From Amycolatopsis azurea DSM 43854 (lineage in GTDB: Bacteria; Actinomycetota; Actinomycetes; Mycobacteriales; Pseudonocardiaceae), in the NCBI RefSeq assembly GCF_001995215.1, contig NZ_MUXN01000003.1, forward strand, positions 124,001 through 188,000: a DNA stretch of 64,000 bases, given 5' to 3'. This document shows, piece by piece, positions 8,842 through 16,929 of the stretch. The position numbers and the translations under genes are program-made. The first letter of the stretch is position 1. The number at the start of each line of letters is the position of its first letter. Under the pieces are notes generated by a model, which made no database searches, was not told where the DNA came from, and saw only the letters and a program-made list of their open reading frames with translations.

Positions 8842-9114
8842 TCAGGACGCGCGCGAGGCGTACCGCTCGCGCGAATCGCAGATCAAGTGCTCGATGTCCC
8901 GCACCGTTTGTACCTGGGGGATGGCCTCGAAACCCAAGTTGACCTGGAAACCCAGTTCGACCGCACCCAAGAGGCGGAGGAGCTTCATGGAGTCGACCCC
9001 TGGAAGCTCCCTCACCAATGTGGTGTCCTCGATCTCCTCGGCACACTCCAACTTCTCACGGATCAGCGAGTGCAGCTGCTCTCGCTCCTGGGGGATCATC
9101 AGCTGGGTGTTCAT
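8842..9114 (-). CDS. Acyl carrier protein
   Basis: 90 aa, stand-alone carrier protein. The phosphopantetheine site is GVDSMKLLRLLG, with Ser42 as the predicted attachment serine; the flanking helix II pattern fits ACP/PCP domains. GAGGAG precedes ATG 9114. It lies 36 bases after the fatty acyl-AMP ligase stop and 14 bases before the next gene, so it is presumably loaded by that ligase. No ketosynthase, condensation domain, thioesterase or acyltransferase is encoded nearby, so the fate of the acyl thioester is open. A phosphopantetheinyl transferase would have to come from elsewhere in the genome. Confidence 0.9.
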   Translation of the reverse strand: MNTQLMIPQEREQLHSLIREKLECAEEIEDTTLVRELPGVDSMKLLRLLGAVELGFQVNLGFEAIPQVQTVRDIEHLICDSRERYASRAS

Positions 9115-9150
9115 GGGTGCTCCTCGTCGGGGGTGCGTGGATGATGGCGT

Positions 9151-10860
9151 TCAGTTCGCTTGACGGAGAACTCCTTCGAGATACTGCTGCCGCGTCTTGC
9201 TTCGCTGCACCTTGCCGCTGGAGGTCTTGGGCAGCTCGCCCAGCGCCAGCAGCAGGACCTCCGCCACGGGCAGCGACAGCTTCGCCTGGATGTGGCCGCG
9301 GACCTGTCGTGCCACCGCGGCCGCGTCCCCGTCGCGGAGTTCGGCGACGAGCACCACCTCTTCCGTGGCCGGGCCTGGCCGGGTGAAGGCCACGACGTTG
9401 CCCTTGCGGAGGCCGGGCACCTCGGCCGCTGCCCACTCCACCGTCTGGGGGTCGCGATTGCGCCCATTGATGATCAGAAGGTCCTTCTTGCGGCTCGTCA
9501 CGTAAAGGACGCCGTCCGCCAGGTAGCCGCAATCCCCTGTACGCAGGCCCTGGGCCGTGAAGTTCTGTCGCGTCGCCTCCGGGTCACCGTGGTAGCCCGC
9601 GGCCACACTCGGCCCCTGGAAGACCACTTCACCGATGTGCCGCTCCGGGAGCGGATTCCCCTCGTCGTCCACGATGAGGATTCGATGACCCTCGATGGGG
9701 CGTCCGCACGGCACGAACGCCACCCGCGCCCCGGGGGCCTCCGCGTTCGAGGCCGGCCGGGCGAGGCCGCTCGCGTGGTACTCCTCACTCCGGACGACAT
9801 CCGGGGCGCACGGAACCCCGATCTCGCTCAACGAGATCGCGAGCGTCGCCTCCGCCATGCCGTAGCACGGTGCCACCACCCCTGGCCGCAGTCCCGCCGC
9901 CGCGAAGTGCGCCGCGAAGGAACGCAGCGTCTCCGGATGGTTGGGCTCGGCGCCGCAGCCCACGACCCGCAAGCAGGACAGGTCCAGCCGTCGGAGATCC
10001 TCCGCCGAGGTGTGTTTGACGGCCAGCGCCAGACCGAAGTTGGGCGCGAAGGTCACTGTCGCACGGTGACGGCTCACGGTTTCCAGCCAGATCCTCGGTG
10101 AGAACGCGAAGCGCAACGCCGGGAGGAAGCTCACCGGGCAACGCGTGATCAGCGGTGTCAGCACGAAACCGACCAGTCCCATGTCGTGATACATGGGCAG
10201 CCAGCTCACGCCCCGGTCTCGCCCGCGCTCGAGGCGAAGGGCGCTGGTGATGGCCGCGCAGTTCGCGAGCACGCCGGCGTGCGTGACCCGCACTCCCTTG
10301 GGAGCCGCCGTGCTCCCCGAGGTGAACTGCAAGAACATCACGTCCTCCGGTCCGATCGCCTCGGGCCGGGGCGCGCCCTCCACCAAAGGCTCGGCGAAGA
10401 ACTCCTCCGAGACGACGGCCCGCAAGCCCTCGACAGCCTGAAGGAGCGGAGCCAGCAGATCCGCCAGTTTCCGGGGCATCCAGACCGCGCTGGCTCCCGA
10501 CGAGCGGAGGATATGGGCGGCGTCCTCGCAGTACGCCTCGAACTTGCCGAAGCCCATGGGCGGGTACAGGGGAACAGGGACGACGCCCACCGAAACCGCG
10601 CCCAGGAACGTGAAGACGAACTCCCGCTCCTCGGGGAGGAACAACGCGATGCGCTCTCCTTTGCGCAGCCCGCTCTGAAGCAGCAGGCGCCCCCGGCGGA
10701 GGGCCTCCCGTGACAGTGCCGACCAGCTCACGAAGTGCTCGTGCCCGTCCTCTCGGATGAAGGTGTAACCGCTGTCCGAGTGGCCGAGATTCTCGACGAG
10801 CACCTGAGCGAAGGTCGAGGTGACCGCTCCTTCGGAAGGCGGCGCTTCTTGGGCGAACAT
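9151..10860 (-). CDS. Fatty acyl-AMP ligase (FAAL)
   Basis: 569 aa, ANL-superfamily adenylating enzyme. The phosphate-binding motif is FLQFTSGSTAAPKGV, then WLPMYHDMGLVG, typical of FAALs; later GRPIEGHRILIVD, LRTGDCGYL and the hinge/core GRNRDPQTVEW. FAALs form acyl-AMP from a fatty acid and ATP and pass it to an ACP rather than CoA; the FAAL call rests on the YHDMGLVG and GRNRDPQ motifs and total length. The C-terminal domain ends GKVQRSKTRQQYL with the usual lysine region. ATG 10860 has an AGGCAGGT tract upstream. Second gene in the operon, 66 bases after protein A, across a stable hairpin. Partner ACP lies directly downstream. Confidence 0.93.
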   Translation of the reverse strand: MFAQEAPPSEGAVTSTFAQVLVENLGHSDSGYTFIREDGHEHFVSWSALSREALRRGRLLLQSGLRKGERIALFLPEEREFVFTFLGAVSVGVVPVPLYPPMGFGKFEAYCEDAAHILRSSGASAVWMPRKLADLLAPLLQAVEGLRAVVSEEFFAEPLVEGAPRPEAIGPEDVMFLQFTSGSTAAPKGVRVTHAGVLANCAAITSALRLERGRDRGVSWLPMYHDMGLVGFVLTPLITRCPVSFLPALRFAFSPRIWLETVSRHRATVTFAPNFGLALAVKHTSAEDLRRLDLSCLRVVGCGAEPNHPETLRSFAAHFAAAGLRPGVVAPCYGMAEATLAISLSEIGVPCAPDVVRSEEYHASGLARPASNAEAPGARVAFVPCGRPIEGHRILIVDDEGNPLPERHIGEVVFQGPSVAAGYHGDPEATRQNFTAQGLRTGDCGYLADGVLYVTSRKKDLLIINGRNRDPQTVEWAAAEVPGLRKGNVVAFTRPGPATEEVVLVAELRDGDAAAVARQVRGHIQAKLSLPVAEVLLLALGELPKTSSGKVQRSKTRQQYLEGVLRQAN

Positions 10861-10879
10861 GGGACCTGCCTGGGGTGAA

Positions 10880-10907
10880 GGCTCCCGGGGGCGCGGCCCC
10901 GGGAGCC
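10880..10907 (-). terminator. Intercistronic GC hairpin between protein A and FAAL
   Basis: Perfect 11-bp stem GGCTCCCGGGG (10880-10890) with 10897-10907 and a 6-base loop, placed in the only sizeable gap of the operon. No U-tract. It may be a partial terminator or processing/stability element that keeps protein A in excess over the downstream genes (inference). Confidence 0.6.
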
Positions 10908-10926
10908 GGATGGACGGCGCGGCGGC

Positions 10927-11721
10927 TTACTGGTTCCAGGCAGGGCTTTCGTTGGGCGGTTTCGCGGAGCTGGCCGTGTCCTTCTCCCAGTCGTCCACGT
11001 CCTGCCCGTCCCATTTCAGCAGTGTCTCGGCGTTGCGCTTGCACTTGTCGAAGTCGAGTACGCCGTAGCCGCGGTAGACGTTGATGTCCTGGCGCAGCTG
11101 CTCGTATCCCTTGCCCGACTTGTACTCCATTTGCACGTCGGTCCGGACGGCCCCCAGGTAGAGGCTTCGGTTGTGGCGCGACAGGACTCCGACCTGCTGG
11201 TTGGAGTTCTTCTGCTTTTGCCCCTCGTTCTCGAGCGCCAGCGTGGCGATCTTCTTGATGGTCGTCACGATGCCTTTGAAGTTTTCCGGTGTCATGATGT
11301 TCTCGACCAGGTCCGACACCGCGTTGACCCCCTTTTCCAGGGAGATCTTGCTGATGGAGGCATACCGGTTGTCGAAGGTGTAGGTCAGGAAGAACGGGAT
11401 CGTGGAGAACTTCTGGAGGAAGTTGTTCCAGGCGACCGGGTCGAAGGTCGCGCTCCCCGGGTTGAACTTGCTGAGGGTCACGGCCTTGTGCACGATGGTG
11501 CTGCCGACGGACTCCCACGAGTTGAACTTGGCCAGAGGCCCCAGATCGGGTAGTGAACTGCCGTCTCCGCCCGCCTTGTTTCCCACCGCCTGGTCGTTGT
11601 CCCCGGCTTCGACGTCCGAGATCAAGGCCAACGTGGCGGCGTCCGACTCGGGAGAAGGCATCTCCCACAGCGCGACCTCCACGGCTTCTCGGCGCGACTG
11701 GGACTGGCTGATCGTGGACAT
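10927..11721 (-). CDS. Unknown protein A, paralog of the protein encoded at 8012-8827
   Basis: 264 aa, first gene of the FAAL-ACP operon. No recognised domain. Shared blocks with protein B are RREAVEVALW near residue 10, LPDLGPLAKFNSW (58-69), TIKKIATLALEN, QKQKNSN, a V/Q strand around YKSGKGYEQLRQD, LDFDKCKRNAETLLKWDGQD (222-241) and PPNESPAWNQ at the end. Cys227 is the only cysteine, inside DKC. No signal peptide or clear membrane helix; FSTIPFFLTYTF is the most hydrophobic run. ATG 11721 has AAGGAG 6 bases upstream. Local GC is low for the window (lines 11221-11280 and 11341-11400 are about 58% and 53% by my count), suggesting transfer. Confidence 0.87.
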   Translation of the reverse strand: MSTISQSQSRREAVEVALWEMPSPESDAATLALISDVEAGDNDQAVGNKAGGDGSSLPDLGPLAKFNSWESVGSTIVHKAVTLSKFNPGSATFDPVAWNNFLQKFSTIPFFLTYTFDNRYASISKISLEKGVNAVSDLVENIMTPENFKGIVTTIKKIATLALENEGQKQKNSNQQVGVLSRHNRSLYLGAVRTDVQMEYKSGKGYEQLRQDINVYRGYGVLDFDKCKRNAETLLKWDGQDVDDWEKDTASSAKPPNESPAWNQ

Positions 11722-12512
11722 GACTGCTCCTTGTCTGAGGGGTGAAGCACTGCGCAGTGATCCGGGACGAGGTGCGGATTCCGGCGTTCTCATCGTCGAT
11801 CGGCGCGGCTCGCTTGGACATGATTCCCTTTCGGGAGATACCGGGATGGATTGCCGCCGCGAATGCCGCTCGATTCGAGGCTAGCCAACGTCCAAACCGT
11901 GCACCAGTCACGTTCCCCGCCCTTGCGCGGTTTTCATCAGATCGAGCTCGCCGCCGGTTGCTTGTGGCGACACAGTGTGCTTTGCGTCGCACGCGAATCG
12001 GCCGTGTGGACGAATATCCTGGCATTGAGCTGGTTGTTCCCGAAGTCGGACTTGAAGAGTGTCAGGCCAAGCGTTTCGTGTGGCGGTAGTGAATCGGAGC
12101 GGCGGTTTATTGTCATCGAGATTGAAGGTGTGCACCATTTATCGTGCCCGGAATGATCTGGAAAGAATGGCTGGTATTGTCGTTTGCGCATGGAATATCG
12201 AGACCCCGGTTGCCGTCGATTTCGGGGGTCTGGGGGAGGCGGGTGCCGTGGCCTGCCTGGGCCGTAATCCGTCTGGCGCATCCATCGAGCTGTGCTGAGA
12301 CAGGAGTTGGTCCACAGGATGAGGGCGACGGCGCCGGGGTGGACTTGCGTTCGCGTCGCCGATCCCGGAACGCCGTGGTTCGTCAAAAACGTACAGCGGC
12401 GTGCGAAGACGTCCGTCACGAGCGAGTGACGAATCCGCGGCGTCCGGTACCCATTTCGGCTCGTGTCACCGATGTAGCGGTCGACAGCGCCGAAACAGGT
12501 AAGGAGAACGCG
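11722..12512. other. Long low-GC intergenic region between the FAAL operon and the sigma/FtsZ operon
   Basis: About 790 bases between divergent operons with no gene I can support; short open frames on both strands lack ribosome sites and coding bias. GC drops to about 45% at 12121-12180. It must hold both promoters. Its length suggests a long regulated leader, or remnants of the junction by which the FAAL island arrived. Confidence 0.5.
12367..12393 (+). promoter_or_regulatory. Candidate ECF-type promoter
   Basis: GGAAC at 12367-12371 and CGTA at 12390-12393, separated by 18 bases, resemble an ECF sigma promoter (GGAAC, about 16-17, CGT). It is 120 bases upstream of the operon that encodes an ECF-like sigma factor, so autoregulation is possible. 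The spacer is slightly long and the match is short; weak evidence. Confidence 0.3.
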
Positions 12513-12758
12513 ATGGCCGAGCAAGCGCGCGCCACGTCCGACGACTGGGTGGTGGTCCGCCGTCCCGGTGTGGTCAGGCTGGCCGACTCGGTGGTCAAGG
12601 CCTGCGATTCAGCGACGATGACCCGCCGCCGTGGTGACACGATGATCGCACTGGCCAGAACCTTGGCCGGTTCCCGGGTCGGCGCGGAAATCGAAGCCGA
12701 GGATCCGGACGGTGCCCGCTGGTCCCTCAAGATCACGGTGGCGGACACGCCGTCGTGA
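12513..12758 (+). CDS. Small hypothetical protein, first gene of the sigma-FtsZ operon
   Basis: 81 aa, soluble, no recognised family. It begins MAEQARATSDDWVVVRRPGV, has a central helix LADSVVKACDS, and ends in a strand-rich segment EIEAEDPDGARWSLKITVAD. ATG 12513 has AAGGAG 8 bases upstream. Its stop overlaps the GTG of the sigma gene (GTGA), so translation is coupled and the product may act with that sigma factor. Function unknown. Confidence 0.75.
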   Translation: MAEQARATSDDWVVVRRPGVVRLADSVVKACDSATMTRRRGDTMIALARTLAGSRVGAEIEAEDPDGARWSLKITVADTPS

Positions 12759-13381
12759 GCGGACCGGTCGATGAGCCGGCCGCGCGGGACGGTGACGGCA
12801 GACCCGGGGAGGGGCGTCGGGATTCACTGGCGTCCCTCCTCGACGGGCATGACGAAGATCTGCTGGACCGGCTCTACGCGAGCATCCTCCGGCGGGTCGG
12901 ACGTGACGCGGACGCCGCTCAGGACATCTACGTCGACTGCTTGCGAGCACTCGTGGCTCGTGCCGACCACGATCGGATACCGCCTTGTGAGCAACGGAAA
13001 CTGCTCTTCGGTATCGCGCGGTTCATGATCGCGGACTGGTGGAAGGCGGCCGACCGGGTCACGCCGGCGCCGCCGTCGGACTTCGCCCTGCTGTTCGACG
13101 CGCTGAGCGATCCCTACGCGCAGATCGACCGCAAGATCGACGTCGAGCGCGCGCTGGGCTGCCTGCACGACCGGCAGCGGGAAGCGCTCGTCCTGGTCTA
13201 TCTGGACCGGTTGCCCTACGACATGACCGCCGGCCTCATGGGGATCTCCGTCAACGGCGTCAAAAGGCTGCTCGCCAAAGCGAAGACCAACCTGCACACG
13301 GGCGGGTTGCTCGACGGGCACGGCGACGGTCCGACCGCACGGAAGAAGCCGCAGACCGGAACGGCGGGGGAAGAACGATGA
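12755..13381 (+). CDS. ECF-like RNA polymerase sigma factor
   Basis: 208 aa. Region 2 is visible as [31 protein letters not shown] followed by [17 protein letters not shown]; region 4 is [20 protein letters not shown] plus the helix-turn-helix [20 protein letters not shown]. Only regions 2 and 4 are present, as in ECF factors, with a Gly/Arg-rich tail. The expected role is to direct RNA polymerase to a small regulon. No anti-sigma factor with a membrane helix or zinc motif is adjacent: the upstream partner is an 81-aa protein and the downstream one an FtsZ. Start GTG overlaps the previous stop by 4 bases; its own stop overlaps the next ATG (ATGA). Confidence 0.85.
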   Translation: MSGPVDEPAARDGDGRPGEGRRDSLASLLDGHDEDLLDRLYASILRRVGRDADAAQDIYVDCLRALVARADHDRIPPCEQRKLLFGIARFMIADWWKAADRVTPAPPSDFALLFDALSDPYAQIDRKIDVERALGCLHDRQREALVLVYLDRLPYDMTAGLMGISVNGVKRLLAKAKTNLHTGGLLDGHGDGPTARKKPQTGTAGEER

Positions 13382-14742
13382 ACGACGAGATCCTCGACCG
13401 GCTGGCCGACCATGGCCGTCAGCCCGTTCCACCCCGGCCGCCTGGACTGCGCCTTCCCTTGTCCCGGCTCCGCGACGACCTGGCCGCCCTGCCGGGAGAA
13501 GAGAAGGCCCGGCTCGCGGCGATCGCCGCCGACGCGATCCAGGCTCGGCGGGATCGCGAGGAGATCATGCCGGGGAGCGTGCCGCCCACGACCCTGACCG
13601 CGGCCGCCGCACCGTTCACCAGCGCCGACTATCACCCGGTGATCAAGGTGGTCGGGATCGGCGGAGGTGGCGCGAACGCGGTCGACCGGATGATCGAGGC
13701 CGGGATCAAGGGCGTCGAGTACCTCGCGATCAACACCGACGCGCAGGCGCTCCTGATGTCCGACGCCGACGCCAAACTCGACATCGGCCGCGCTCTGACC
13801 CGTGGTCTCGGCGCGGGCGCCGATCCCGCCGTGGGTTACCAAGCCGCGCTCGACCACCGAGAGGAGATCGAGCACCTGCTGAAGGGCGCGCACCTGGTGT
13901 TCGTGACGGCGGGTGAGGGCGGTGGGACGGGGACCGGCGGCGCTCCGGTCGTCGCCAGGATCGCTCGCCAGCTCGGAGCCCTGACCGTCGGGGTGGTCAC
14001 CCGCCCGTTCTCCTTCGAGGGGAAGCGCCGGATCAAGCAGGCCGCCGAAGGCGTCGAGGTGCTCGGAAGCGAGTGCGACGCCCTGATCGTGATCCCGAAC
14101 GACCGCCTGCTCCAGGTCGGTGACCGGTCGGTGTCCGTGCTGGACGCGTTCCGGGTGGCGGACGAAGTCCTCATGTCGGGGGTGCAGGGCATCACCGAGA
14201 TCATCACCACTCCCGGTCTCATCAACCTCGACTTCGCCGACGTGCGGAGTGTGTTGTCCGGCGCGGGAAAGGCGATCATGGGCGTGGGCACCGCGAGGGG
14301 AGAAGGCCGCGCGGTCGAGGCCACTCAGCGGGCGATCGCCTCGCCTTTGCTGGAGACGTCGATCGACGGTGCGCGCGGCGCGCTGCTGGTCATCGCCGGT
14401 GGATCCGACCTCGGCCTGTTCGAAGTCAACGAGGCCGCGTCGCTGGTCCAGGAAACCCTGCACCCGGACGCGCATCTCATCTTCGGCGCCGTCATCGACG
14501 ACGCGCTCGGCGACGAGGTCCACGTGACGGTGATCGCCGCCGGATTCGACGCGCCGAGGAGCCAGGCGGAGCGCCCTGCCGCCACCCGGCATCAAGCCGG
14601 ACAACAAAAAAGCGGTGGGCCACCCGTGCCCCCGCCCGCCGAGATGCACCACCGGCAACGGTTCCGGCCGGAACCGTTCCCCGAGGAAGAGGAGGGACTG
14701 CTCGGTTCGGGTTCGGATCATGGCGGACTGTCGGCGGGGTGA
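13378..14742 (+). CDS. FtsZ paralog with N-terminal extension
   Basis: 454 aa tubulin-family GTPase. The FtsZ core starts only at about residue 87 ([19 protein letters not shown]) and has the tubulin signature [13 protein letters not shown] (178-189), [22 protein letters not shown], the T7 loop NLDFADVR (283-290, catalytic Asp) and [21 protein letters not shown] binding and polymerisation-linked hydrolysis look intact. Odd points: residues 1-86 form an extra Leu/Arg/Ala-rich helical region absent from actinobacterial FtsZ, and the C terminus ([17 protein letters not shown]) lacks the conserved DIPxFL-type peptide used to bind FtsA/SepF/FtsW partners. It sits in a sigma operon, not in a division (dcw) cluster, so it is probably a second, specialised FtsZ. 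Confidence 0.88.
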   Translation: MNDEILDRLADHGRQPVPPRPPGLRLPLSRLRDDLAALPGEEKARLAAIAADAIQARRDREEIMPGSVPPTTLTAAAAPFTSADYHPVIKVVGIGGGGANAVDRMIEAGIKGVEYLAINTDAQALLMSDADAKLDIGRALTRGLGAGADPAVGYQAALDHREEIEHLLKGAHLVFVTAGEGGGTGTGGAPVVARIARQLGALTVGVVTRPFSFEGKRRIKQAAEGVEVLGSECDALIVIPNDRLLQVGDRSVSVLDAFRVADEVLMSGVQGITEIITTPGLINLDFADVRSVLSGAGKAIMGVGTARGEGRAVEATQRAIASPLLETSIDGARGALLVIAGGSDLGLFEVNEAASLVQETLHPDAHLIFGAVIDDALGDEVHVTVIAAGFDAPRSQAERPAATRHQAGQQKSGGPPVPPPAEMHHRQRFRPEPFPEEEEGLLGSGSDHGGLSAG

Positions 14743-15139
14743 AACCAGGGATGCCGGACGACGGCGAATGGTTCTGGCGTCCGGCATCGCCCGTCCGTTC
14801 AGGCGGTACCGCAGCATTGACGGATGACGTCGGAGGTCAGCGGGCCGCCGGGCCGGTGCAGGACCACCGCCCTGAGGCTTGTAGCACTTCGGAGAACGTT
14901 TCCGAGCACCACGGCGGTTCGATGATTCCCCGGACGGATCGGCCTGGGGCACCTCGCCGGCGGACGTCGGTTCCTTTCGCGCGCTGTCGAACATGCGCAG
15001 GTAATGACATTCATTGAAATGACAAAGTGGTGTTGCGTGGCAGTACGGTGGAGATCGTCTTCGCGACGTGATTGAATGGCGGCCGAGCGCGGCATCCGGA
15101 TTCCTGTTCGGGTACGTCTTTGTCGGAGGCGGGAAAGTG
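14743..15139. other. Intergenic region after ftsZ-like gene
   Basis: About 400 bases with no supported gene. GC falls around 15000-15030 (GACATTCATTGAAATGACAA), a likely promoter area for the lipoprotein gene. No clear hairpin terminator was found after the FtsZ paralog. Confidence 0.4.
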
Positions 15140-15691
15140 ATGAGCAAGCGATCGTCGCGGTTCCTCACGGTGGCCGCTCTGGTGTCTCTCGGAGCCTGTG
15201 GTTCCGCGGAAAACGGCGCCGATCCGAGTGCTGCTTCTCCGTCTGTCAGCGTGTCGATCCCACCGTCGTCGGCGAGCCTCACCGGGGCGGATCTCTGCGC
15301 TTTGCTCACCGACGCGGACAGGCAGGCGTTGGGTTTGGCCGGCCGGAGCCGGCCATGGGATCGGCCGCACAAGATGGGAGGTTCCCGTCGTTCCGGGTGC
15401 GGGTGGAGCGGTGCGACCGAGGTGGGCATCGGCTTCCATGAGTCGGGTGTGGCGAAGGTCGCCCCGCTCACGGACGATTTCGAAGTAAGCCGGGAGCAGA
15501 TCAACGGACGTGAAGCCAAAAAGATCGTGCATCGTAAGGCGCCGATGAACTGCCTGATCGCGGTGGAGGTGAGTACGGCGACCCACCTGGAAATCGATTC
15601 GGGCTCATTGTCCGGGATTCCGGACATGAACGAGAATTGTGCGTTCGTGAAGCGGGTGGCGCAGGCCGCCATGTCGAGAATCTCGGGTTAG
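15140..15691 (+). CDS. DUF3558-type lipoprotein
   Basis: 183 aa. A lipoprotein signal peptide is clear: basic MSKRSSR, hydrophobic FLTVAALV, lipobox LGAC with lipidated Cys20, then a Ser/Pro-rich linker. The body starts LTGADLCALLTDADRQALGL, the opening seen in actinobacterial DUF3558 lipoproteins, with three later cysteines that could form disulfides. Predicted on the outer face of the membrane; function unknown. Start is ATG 15140 after GGAGG; GTG 15137 is possible. It is convergent with the next gene, with 10 bases between stops. Confidence 0.8.
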   Translation: MSKRSSRFLTVAALVSLGACGSAENGADPSAASPSVSVSIPPSSASLTGADLCALLTDADRQALGLAGRSRPWDRPHKMGGSRRSGCGWSGATEVGIGFHESGVAKVAPLTDDFEVSREQINGREAKKIVHRKAPMNCLIAVEVSTATHLEIDSGSLSGIPDMNENCAFVKRVAQAAMSRISG

Positions 15692-15701
15692 CGCGGCGAG
15701 A

Positions 15702-16325
15702 TCAGGCGCCGGACGGCTTGCGGTCCTGAACCCGGCGGGCGACGGCGAGTGCGATCGGTGCCGCGAGCCAGCACAGGTAGGCGCCGCTGCCGTTGATCAG
15801 GAACGCGATGGGAATCGACACCCCGAACACGGCGGCCAGGCAGATGCTGCGCGTCAGGCTCTGGGCGAACACCCGGGGCGGGTCGTCGGTCCGCTGGAGG
15901 TGTCCGCGCCGGAGCTCCCGGATGATCAGCGCGAACGACGCGGACGCCAGAACCTGTACGAGCGCGTACAGGCTGAACCGGGGGGCGAAGGCACCGTCGG
16001 CGGTGAGCACCCGTGTCGCGAACGGCATCAGGACCTGCATGAACAGCCAGACCAGGTTGAGGCTGATCAGCCGGCCGTTCAGTGAGCGGACATGGGGGAA
16101 GATCTCGTGGTGGGCGCGCCAGTGCGCGGCGATCACCACGAAACTGAGCGCGAAGGCGATGTATTCCTTGCCGTGGTCCGACACCGAATTCAGCATGGCG
16201 TCGGTGGTGTCTCCGTGGGGGATCGGGAGATCGAGGGCCAGCAGGGTGAGTGCGATCGCGATCACCGCGTCGGCGAAGATGGTGAGCCGCTCGGCGGCGG
16301 CCTTTTCGATCGCTGGGGATGTCAT
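15702..16325 (-). CDS. TMEM175-like integral membrane protein
   Basis: 207 aa, about six transmembrane helices. The N terminus ERLTIFADAVIAIALTLLAL matches the first helix of the TMEM175 family, whose hallmark is FSDAVxAIAxT; here Ser is Ala. The pair RAHHEIFPHV follows helix 3. Bacterial TMEM175 proteins are tetrameric potassium-permeable channels, so K+ leak is the likely activity. It is followed upstream by a second membrane-protein gene on the same strand (23-base gap), and both lie under the MarR-proximal promoter region. Confidence 0.82.
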   Translation of the reverse strand: MTSPAIEKAAAERLTIFADAVIAIALTLLALDLPIPHGDTTDAMLNSVSDHGKEYIAFALSFVVIAAHWRAHHEIFPHVRSLNGRLISLNLVWLFMQVLMPFATRVLTADGAFAPRFSLYALVQVLASASFALIIRELRRGHLQRTDDPPRVFAQSLTRSICLAAVFGVSIPIAFLINGSGAYLCWLAAPIALAVARRVQDRKPSGA

Positions 16326-16348
16326 GGTGAGGGCCGGCTTCCGTGGTC

Positions 16349-16873
16349 TCAGACCGCGATTTCCGCGGCCGGTCGTGGCGTGGTCTCGAAGCGCCGGGAC
16401 CGCACGGCCAGGATGATCATGACCGCCGGGAGCAGGATGTCGGTGACGAGGACCCCGCCGGTGTTGCCGGGCGCGTGGTCACCGTTGGCGAACCACTGGT
16501 AGACGTGGCCGATCACGGCTCCCCAGAGGAACATCCCGCCGCCGATGCCGATCGTGATGCGCTCCCGCGCGGAGGCCGAGGCGGCCCGGAAACCCAGAAG
16601 GGCCATGCCGAGATTGGCGAAGGCGATCTCGAACAGGAAGGGCGTCCGGTCGAAGCCGATCGCCGTGGCCATGACGTCCGGGAAGGCGAGGAACGCGACC
16701 GTCATCCAGAGGCTGCCGCAGCCGAAGGCGCCGATGGCCCACCAGCGCTGCCAGATCTCGAGTCGTTCTCGCGGGGACGAGGCGTGGCGGGCCCGGATGG
16801 TGGCTCCGATGGCGGGCACCACGACCCAGACCAGGGGGAAGGCGGATTGGGCGAGGTAAGAGACGTTGTCCAT
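16349..16873 (-). CDS. Four-helix membrane protein of unknown function
   Basis: 174 aa with hydrophobic segments at about 5-25, 45-65, 80-97, 108-128 and 143-158, so four or five membrane helices. It resembles a small actinobacterial DUF6790-type membrane family by layout, but I cannot name a reaction. ATG 16873 faces the marR gene across 56 bases holding an AT-rich palindrome, so it is probably the repressed target of that regulator, together with the downstream TMEM175-like gene. Confidence 0.75.
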   Translation of the reverse strand: MDNVSYLAQSAFPLVWVVVPAIGATIRARHASSPRERLEIWQRWWAIGAFGCGSLWMTVAFLAFPDVMATAIGFDRTPFLFEIAFANLGMALLGFRAASASARERITIGIGGGMFLWGAVIGHVYQWFANGDHAPGNTGGVLVTDILLPAVMIILAVRSRRFETTPRPAAEIAV

Positions 16874-16890
16874 GCCCTCAGTCTTAACCA

Positions 16891-16902
16891 GTTAATATTA
16901 AC
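16891..16902. promoter_or_regulatory. MarR-type operator in a divergent promoter
   Basis: GTTAATATTAAC is a perfect 12-bp palindrome, flanked by half-site-like TTAACC (16884-16889) and TTGTCAA. It is centred between the divergent membrane-protein and marR starts, in the most AT-rich stretch nearby. Likely binding site for the adjacent regulator. Confidence 0.65.
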
Positions 16903-16929
16903 TTGTCAACACTCTGGTACGGTAAGGCC

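Noticed and set aside
9151..10860. Polyketide or NRPS loading module
   Set aside because: FAAL and ACP are stand-alone and no KS, AT, C or TE domain occurs within the window.
13378..14742. Housekeeping ftsZ
   Set aside because: No murein or ftsQ genes adjacent; N-terminal extension and missing C-terminal peptide point to a paralog, though the rest of the genome cannot be seen.
13216..15672. About 800-codon open frame antisense to the FtsZ paralog
   Set aside because: Arg/Asp/Gly-rich composition without motifs; the + strand FtsZ has full signatures.
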